In this document: in pieces, positions 58,495 through 64,000 of the stretch
Numbering within the stretch: position 1 is the stretch's first letter
Layout: every line of letters starts with the position of its first letter
NCBI RefSeq assembly: GCF_024586455.1
Contig: NC_065920.1
Location: forward strand, 18,438,144 to 18,502,143
Origin: Bactrocera neohumeralis
Lineage: Eukaryota; Arthropoda; Insecta; Diptera; Tephritidae
Length of the DNA stretch: 64,000 bases
Direction: 5' to 3'
The notes under the pieces: generated by a model
Seen by the model: only the letters and a program-made list of their open reading frames with translations
What the model was told of the DNA's origin: nothing
The model's database searches: none
Made by a program: the position numbers and the translations under genes

Positions 58495-59667
58495 ATCCGT
58501 AAAGTGGAATTTACGTAGTAATCACACAAATTACTAAATTTTATCCAATACTGTATATTGATAAGCGTTTTTCTGCGAGGATTGTTAATATGTAGACAGT
58601 TGAATGAATGCAGCAGATGGTGCAATAATACACCGAAGTTTAGCAAATTTTGTTATTCATGCTCAAGCTAGAAAAATTTACACTTTTATTGCTATCTTAT
58701 CACCTCAAGTGGATAAAAAGCAAAACCAAATACCAATAAACTTACGTTGTGTAGTATATAATTTTTTCTTTTGACGGATATAATGTAAAACTTATTTTTC
58801 CAAATGGGATTTATTGTTCTTTGTCCCCTTGTGGGGTACTTGCCAATATCAGCTGTTGATAATTCTTTCGTAAGGGTTGCAAATTTATGTACGTATATAG
58901 AATATTCTGATATTATATAAATTTTTAGTAATAGCTTATAGTATATGTAATATATTTTATATTTTTAATATATTTTATCAATTTTTAACTTAAACAATTT
59001 TCATTTAATATGACAGTAACAACATTTCATTATTCAGAAGTTTTTATGAATGAAAATAAATATGTCGATAACAAATAATTAATTTTCTATAACATAGGAA
59101 ATTAAATAATGTTCACTTTGTTTCATAATATTTCTATTAAAAAATTTTTACCTGTGTGATAAATAAGATATAAAAGTTGCGATTTTTAGCATTTTTATCT
59201 TTTTTAATTGTTTCTAAAAAGACTCTTATTATTAAAGCATAAGATTTTCGATTTTTAGCATTTTTATCTTTTTTAATTGTTTCTAAAAAGACTCTTATTA
59301 TTAAGCATTTTCACGCCTGATTTCACTATTTACAGAAATTCTAAACAAATGCCGCCTTAACTGCACATGTACTAGCTATTAACCAATTATCTGATATTGG
59401 ATATTTGCATATATAAATATTTTACTTTCATACATTACATTTAACATATTTCATATTCGTTAGTCTGGCCACACTTCATAAGTGACAACTGTCAAAACCT
59501 CGAATTTTGGACTTTTGTAGAAAAATCAGATTGATGTGAAATTTGTTTTTCCACCCGACATTTGTAAAGAATTCATCTAGATCACCGATTTGTAACAAAT
59601 TTTATCACATCACAGAGTATTAAATAAAACTTAGCCAGTGAAATATTTATCAACAAATAGTTCAAAC
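58495..59667. promoter_or_regulatory. Divergent promoter region between the KIAA0319-like gene and cni
   Basis: The two start codons lie 1.17 kb apart on opposite strands, so both promoters must lie here. It is AT-rich and includes a 69-bp tandem duplication at 59,180-59,310. Near cni, AGTGACAACTGTCAAAACCT (about 59,482) has an E-box-like core. No TATA box could be fixed. 5' UTR exons cannot be located from sequence alone. Confidence 0.5.
59180..59310. repeat. Recent tandem duplication, 69-bp period
   Basis: GATTTTTAGCATTTTTATCT and the 35 bases that follow (to ATTATTAA) occur identically from 59,181 and 59,250. The 55-bp identical core implies a young duplication. It lies between divergent genes. 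Confidence 0.9.
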
Positions 59668-60437
59668 ATGGCTTTTAATTTCGCAGCGTTCACTTATATA
59701 GTGGCTTTAATAGGCGATGCATTTTTAATATTTTTCGCTATATTTCATGTAATCGCGTTTGATGAGCTAAAAACAGACTATAAAAATCCCATAGATCAAT
59801 GTAACAGCTTGAACCCGGTAAGTACAATGAAGATGCACACACTAGATTTTAAGTAGGCCATTAAATTAGTACTTGTCAGTCTAATTATAAATTTTTTACA
59901 GTTGGTGTTGCCCGAATATTTACTTCATATTTTCCTCAATTTATTGTTCCTGTTGTGTGGCGAATGGTTCTCCTTGTGTATTAACATACCGTTAATTGCT
60001 TACCACATATGGCGGTAAGTATAATTTTAGATTTTTCTAATATCGAGAATGCCTTCAACTTTAACCAAGAATTTATGGGAATAAAAAATAGCACTTCGAG
60101 CATGAATCATCACTTAAATGTTTTTGAAGCTGAAAGTTCAATACACCCTTCCCCAAAATGAAAATACAATATTTCGTATTTTTGTCTACTTTTTAGCTAC
60201 AAAAATCGCCCTGTCATGACTGGTGCAGGTCTGTACGATCCAACCACTGTTTTAAGCACAGATAATTTGACGAAAAATATGCGCGAGGGTTGGATTAAGT
60301 TAGCCATCTACTTAATTTCATTCTTCTATTATATTTATGGGTAAGTTTTGATTAAGTTACGAGCATTCATATATGTTAATCGAATTAAATATTTTCCTTT
60401 ATTTTACAGAATGGTTTATGCGCTAATATCTACGTAG
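59668..60437 (+). CDS. cni: Cornichon, ER export cargo receptor
   Basis: Four exons: 59,668-59,817, 59,902-60,014, 60,197-60,340, 60,410-60,437; 435 bp, 144 residues, the length of Drosophila cni. Landmark strings are identical to the Drosophila protein as I know it: FTYIVALIGDAFLIFFAIFH, FDELKTDYKNPIDQCNSLNP, LPEYLLHIFLNLLFL, REGWIKLA. Three hydrophobic segments give the usual cornichon topology. The protein recruits TGF-alpha-like ligands such as Gurken into COPII vesicles at the ER and is needed for oocyte axis patterning. The divergence is concentrated in TGAGLYDPTTVLSTDNLTKN. AATAAA near 60,482. It faces Syx5 tail-to-tail and is divergent from the KIAA0319-like gene. Confidence 0.98.
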
Positions 60438-61803
60438 AAGTAATAAAATATGTAGTGATCTCGAAATTAAACAAAAACATAAATAAATTTATAATTACCA
60501 CCATCTCATCACTTATAAGAAGCCAGATGAACAAACCAAATATGAAGAAATATTAGTTTGATTTTGGGTAATTATGAGTTGTACGTGAGAACGAATTAAA
60601 GTCATATTTATTACTACTGTATTCTCAAATTATAAAGATTTAAGAATGTTGCTAGTAATCAACATCTTGATTGCAAAAGCTTCAAAAAGCACTACATAAA
60701 TTGAGATTTTTTTTAATAAAAGAAAAAAAACGAATAACTATTTATCAATATTATTAAAAAATCTAAAAATCACTAATGAAGATATCAAGTTTTCTACATC
60801 ATATCTAGCTTAATCGACACTATCGTATTAGTAAATATGTACAATATTTTATATACAAACTAGCATACATTTTATTTATCTAATCACGATGAAGTAAAGA
60901 TAAATCACATGTGCAACTAAATAGTGATAAAAGTAGCGTTTTGAATTTATACATATTTGCTCTTCGGCCTTGTAGCAGCTAGGTTCAATTACTTTCACAT
61001 CTACACACATTTATTTCGTGTTCAGTTGTATGTGTACGTTGTCAATTGCGTACTTAACAAAAGTAGCAGTGTTTTCTTAATCACTTTGCTGGCAGACGTG
61101 TTTCGTGACTTGTCAAAACTTTTGTTCACCTGTAAACAATGAAAATAAAGATGTTTGAAAACTGATTTATAAATTGGTGGATATTCAAAACCGCCTGTTT
61201 GCTCACACATTGTTTCTGATAAATATTTTAACTCTCATAATCTGTTTCCTAGTGACTACGAATAGATTAGAGATAAGCTATGTTTACAAACTGATAACTT
61301 AACTATTAACAAACTCAAATCAGTGAGCTCTTTGTGTGGGACAGTATAAGTGTTTTCATAAAAAATATAAAACGTTTTTGGCTTTTTCTTTGTCACTTCT
61401 TTTTGAAACTGATGCAAACATTCGGCTTCTCTTATTGACAATAACAATTTTTATTTTATTTTAAACTTTTTAATGTTATTTTATAAATTGATAATTACAT
61501 AAATCGGTTTATCATTACAATACACATTGTCATAGTTATGTGTTGATAAAAAAGTTAAATACACCAAACTAAACATTTTATTTCTTGCCGAATTAAAAAT
61601 ACACAAACACGCCGTAAATGCTTTGATATCAGGCAGAACTTCAGTGCCTTTAAAGCGGCAATACGTTGAGTAGCGTGTAAGGCTTAGTGAAAACAGAATA
61701 TATCTATACAAGTTTTGAGAATTCCACAACTTTAATTATAATGACCACAATTAAGTGTCGTATAAAACCGATCTTATTTCACATGGACAACACTTACACG
61801 TCA
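60438..61803. other. Tail-to-tail spacer between cni and Syx5
   Basis: Holds both 3' UTRs. AATAAA candidates lie at 60,482 for cni and, on the minus strand, near 61,576 for Syx5. No gene seen; frames at 60,957-61,729 have no domain. Confidence 0.5.
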
Positions 61804-63363
61804 TTACGTTAAAAAGACAACGAAGAAAATGAAAAAGAATATCAGTACTGCGAATATTTTAATCATCAGCCACCGATTCTTGGAAACGGTTTGGAAGTAC
61901 TTCAATATTTCACCATGTGCTGCTTCGATATTAAGTTCGGCATCTTGTATATTTGTATCGATACGCTCCACAGTTTCTTCCTGTTCTTTAACCATATGTG
62001 CCAATTGCTGAAATATGCCGCCAAGTTCTACAATAGTCGATTCAATATTTTGCATAGTCTCAGCACGTTGTTGCACATAACTATCGGAATCATCATAAAG
62101 TGCAATTTGCTGTTGCGTCTGCATACCACTGCCACCAACAGCTCCTAGCAATGGTGTTGTGTCACCGGCGGCCATATCAATGCTTACGGCAGAGTTCTCT
62201 TCGCTTAAAAGCAGCGAACCTTGTTTCGCTGTACTCGATCGGACTGTACTCGCGGCAATTGGTGTCTGTCCAAACTGATCACGACGCGCCTTTTGATGTT
62301 TGAGATTTTCTGTACGTACTTCTAATATCTGTTTAAAGTCTGTGCCCATGCTGGCTAGTTTGGATTGTAATGCATATACCATGTTCGAGGAATGTAACTG
62401 CAGATGTTTGCCAGAGCTTGTACGACGTTGATCCTTTGAAATATCCTGAAGACGTGCAATTTGTTGATTGAGCGCATTTAAATCGCCTTTTATGATATAT
62501 GTTAGCTCTTGAATCTCTTGCGGTCGATCATCGAATAGGCTTTTCTTTTTGGCCACTATAGTAATATAAAAAATCTCTGTAAGGTTAAGTTATTCATAAA
62601 TTGGCGGAAAATATTCATACTCACATAATGTTAGTTTTTCCAATTTGGCATAAGCACTTGCAATATTTTTCCCTATATATTTGGCCACCATCATAAACTC
62701 TGAATAACTCTGAACCTCTTTCGCTTTACGTGGATCACGAATATTCACAGCCCGTGTTATATTACGTGACTGCAATGAACGTATTGCGTTATTAAACTCT
62801 CCTGTCCTATCACGTGAAGCCATTATGAATATTTCTTCCTTTTCAAATATAGGATCCTCTTCTTCTATTTCCTCAACTCCTTGAATTTGTTGCGTATCTC
62901 CGTATTGAGTCAGTTGTGTGTAAGCGCTATATTCTTGCGCTGGATGATTTCCAGTAACGACAGCAGCTGCAGCACTCAAAGGTTGTTGTATGAAGTTGCG
63001 TATTGCTTGGCCAGATGTTGCCTGCAAACGTGTGGACAACGAACGAAAATTCCACTGACGGCTAGCTTTGCTATATTTATCGTCGGGATCTACTGTCGAA
63101 TTATTATTATTCGAGTTATATTGTAGACCGTTGGTTGCTGGTTGGTTATAGTCACCAATAAGTATGGTTGACTCTTGCGTTGAACCTCCGACGAATGTTT
63201 CCTTGCCACTTGTTGTGGGAGCTACTGCTCCACCAAATAATGGATTTTTGTACTGTTGTTGCTGCGCCTGACCTTGAGATGGAATTAGTGTTGAGCTCTC
63301 TTCATAGGATCCTTCATAGAATCTTGTAGTTTCTTGTGGATAATGACGTCGTCGTGTTGGCAT
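61804..63363 (-). CDS. Syx5: Syntaxin 5, Golgi Qa-SNARE
   Basis: Two exons (minus): 62,625-63,363 and 61,804-62,555; 1,491 bp, 496 residues. The long Gln/Asn-rich N-terminal part (residues 1-180) is followed by a second in-frame start, MASRDRTGEFNNAIRSLQSR (M181, about 62,823), which is where the short form begins. Then come the Habc helices (YSEFMMVAKYIGKNIASAYA), the SNARE motif (about 400-460: STIVELGGIFQQLAHMVKEQ EETVERID, with the central layer Gln), and a C-terminal anchor (IFAVLIFFFIFFVVFL). The tail residues end in VFLT. It functions in ER-to-Golgi and intra-Golgi fusion. Drosophila Syx5 is about 467 residues, so this N-terminus is somewhat longer. To my knowledge it is close to cni in Drosophila too. 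Confidence 0.96.
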
Positions 63364-64000
63364 CTCATAATCTACTAAGTAGTTATTGGATTTTCCTCCT
63401 GGCGTTCGCTTTTTTATAGTAATCTCTTGCTATGTTCTTTGTCAATAAAAACCAAACATTCGTCACTTTTTACGCATCCATATACACATATGTACCATTT
63501 GGACTTTTGGATAATTGCTTTGTAATCCACGTACACAGTTCGGATCACGACAATTTATTGGATTTGGTTGTAGAAAACGTAGCTGTAACTAATTATTTCA
63601 TTTGAATAAACAGCTTCGTTATTTTGCTATAATGTATCGTCGCTTTTCCACAAAAAATAAAGTATATAAAATAAAACAAGGTAATACGTGTCTTTCTCTC
63701 ACAGCTGTCAACCCAACATAATTTAATTGACAACTCTAAATTATATAGATGGCGCTAAGCAATAAATTTGAATTTAGTAAATTTAATTCATTGAATATTT
63801 GTATTTATACAAATATGTTATGACCATTTTTTATAAACGAGTGGTAAATAAATAGGTATTTTTTACTTATTGAAAGGAACTAATAAATTTTATGGTTTTT
63901 ATTTATTTTTTAGCTGTACTCCGAATCTGATCTGGCTATATAGTTTTCGAAGATTATTAAAAAACGAATTCGAAGTTCAACAATCACCTGCTACTTCACT
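63364..64000. promoter_or_regulatory. Upstream flank of Syx5
   Basis: Contains the Syx5 promoter side. CACAGCTGTCAACCC at about 63,700 carries an E-box (CAGCTG). I see no further gene before the end of the window. Confidence 0.4.

Noticed and set aside
1..64000. tRNA, rRNA and other structured RNA genes
   Set aside because: I found no convincing B-box/T-loop (GGTTCRANYCC) with matching acceptor stem and no rRNA similarity; small ncRNAs cannot be excluded by eye.

Overview
The window looks like nuclear DNA of a higher fly, most likely a tephritid-type fruit fly or a close acalyptrate relative. The predicted proteins match Drosophila-type orthologues (cornichon is nearly identical residue by residue), the introns are short GT-AG introns, and the intergenic DNA is AT-rich with CATA/TATG microsatellites. 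No genus can be named from the sequence alone.

Two halves differ sharply. From 1 to about 41,000 I find no convincing host coding exon. This part is a graveyard of mobile DNA: fragments of RNase H-bearing non-LTR retrotransposons (all on the minus strand), pieces of an RTE-like retrotransposon, degenerate Tc1/mariner transposases, two TTAA-flanked elements, a 149-bp MITE, an unclassified element with about 160-bp terminal inverted repeats, two abundant dispersed repeats (called A and B here), and several tandem arrays. Many are nested in one another, so insertion order can be read. It may be intergenic or the introns of a large gene whose coding exons lie outside the window.

From 41,200 to 63,400 six genes lie close together: a RERG/RASL12-like small GTPase (+), the ARMC4/ODAD2 orthologue gudu (-), a chemosensory-type ionotropic receptor (+), a KIAA0319-like PKD-domain membrane protein (-), cornichon (+) and Syntaxin 5 (-). 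Orientation alternates strictly, so neighbours are either divergent (gudu/receptor, KIAA0319-like/cni) or tail-to-tail (GTPase/gudu, receptor/KIAA0319-like, cni/Syx5). Five of the six splice models come out in frame; the ionotropic receptor is also in frame across nine exons except for a single internal TGA.

The genes do not form one pathway, but cni and Syx5 both act in ER-Golgi transport and to my knowledge are close neighbours in Drosophila too. Highlights for follow-up are the receptor's lone TGA-C stop (pseudogene or readthrough), the inverted-repeat element at 33.4-34.9 kb with an unrecognised reading frame, and a 118-bp minisatellite that has expanded inside a dispersed repeat.
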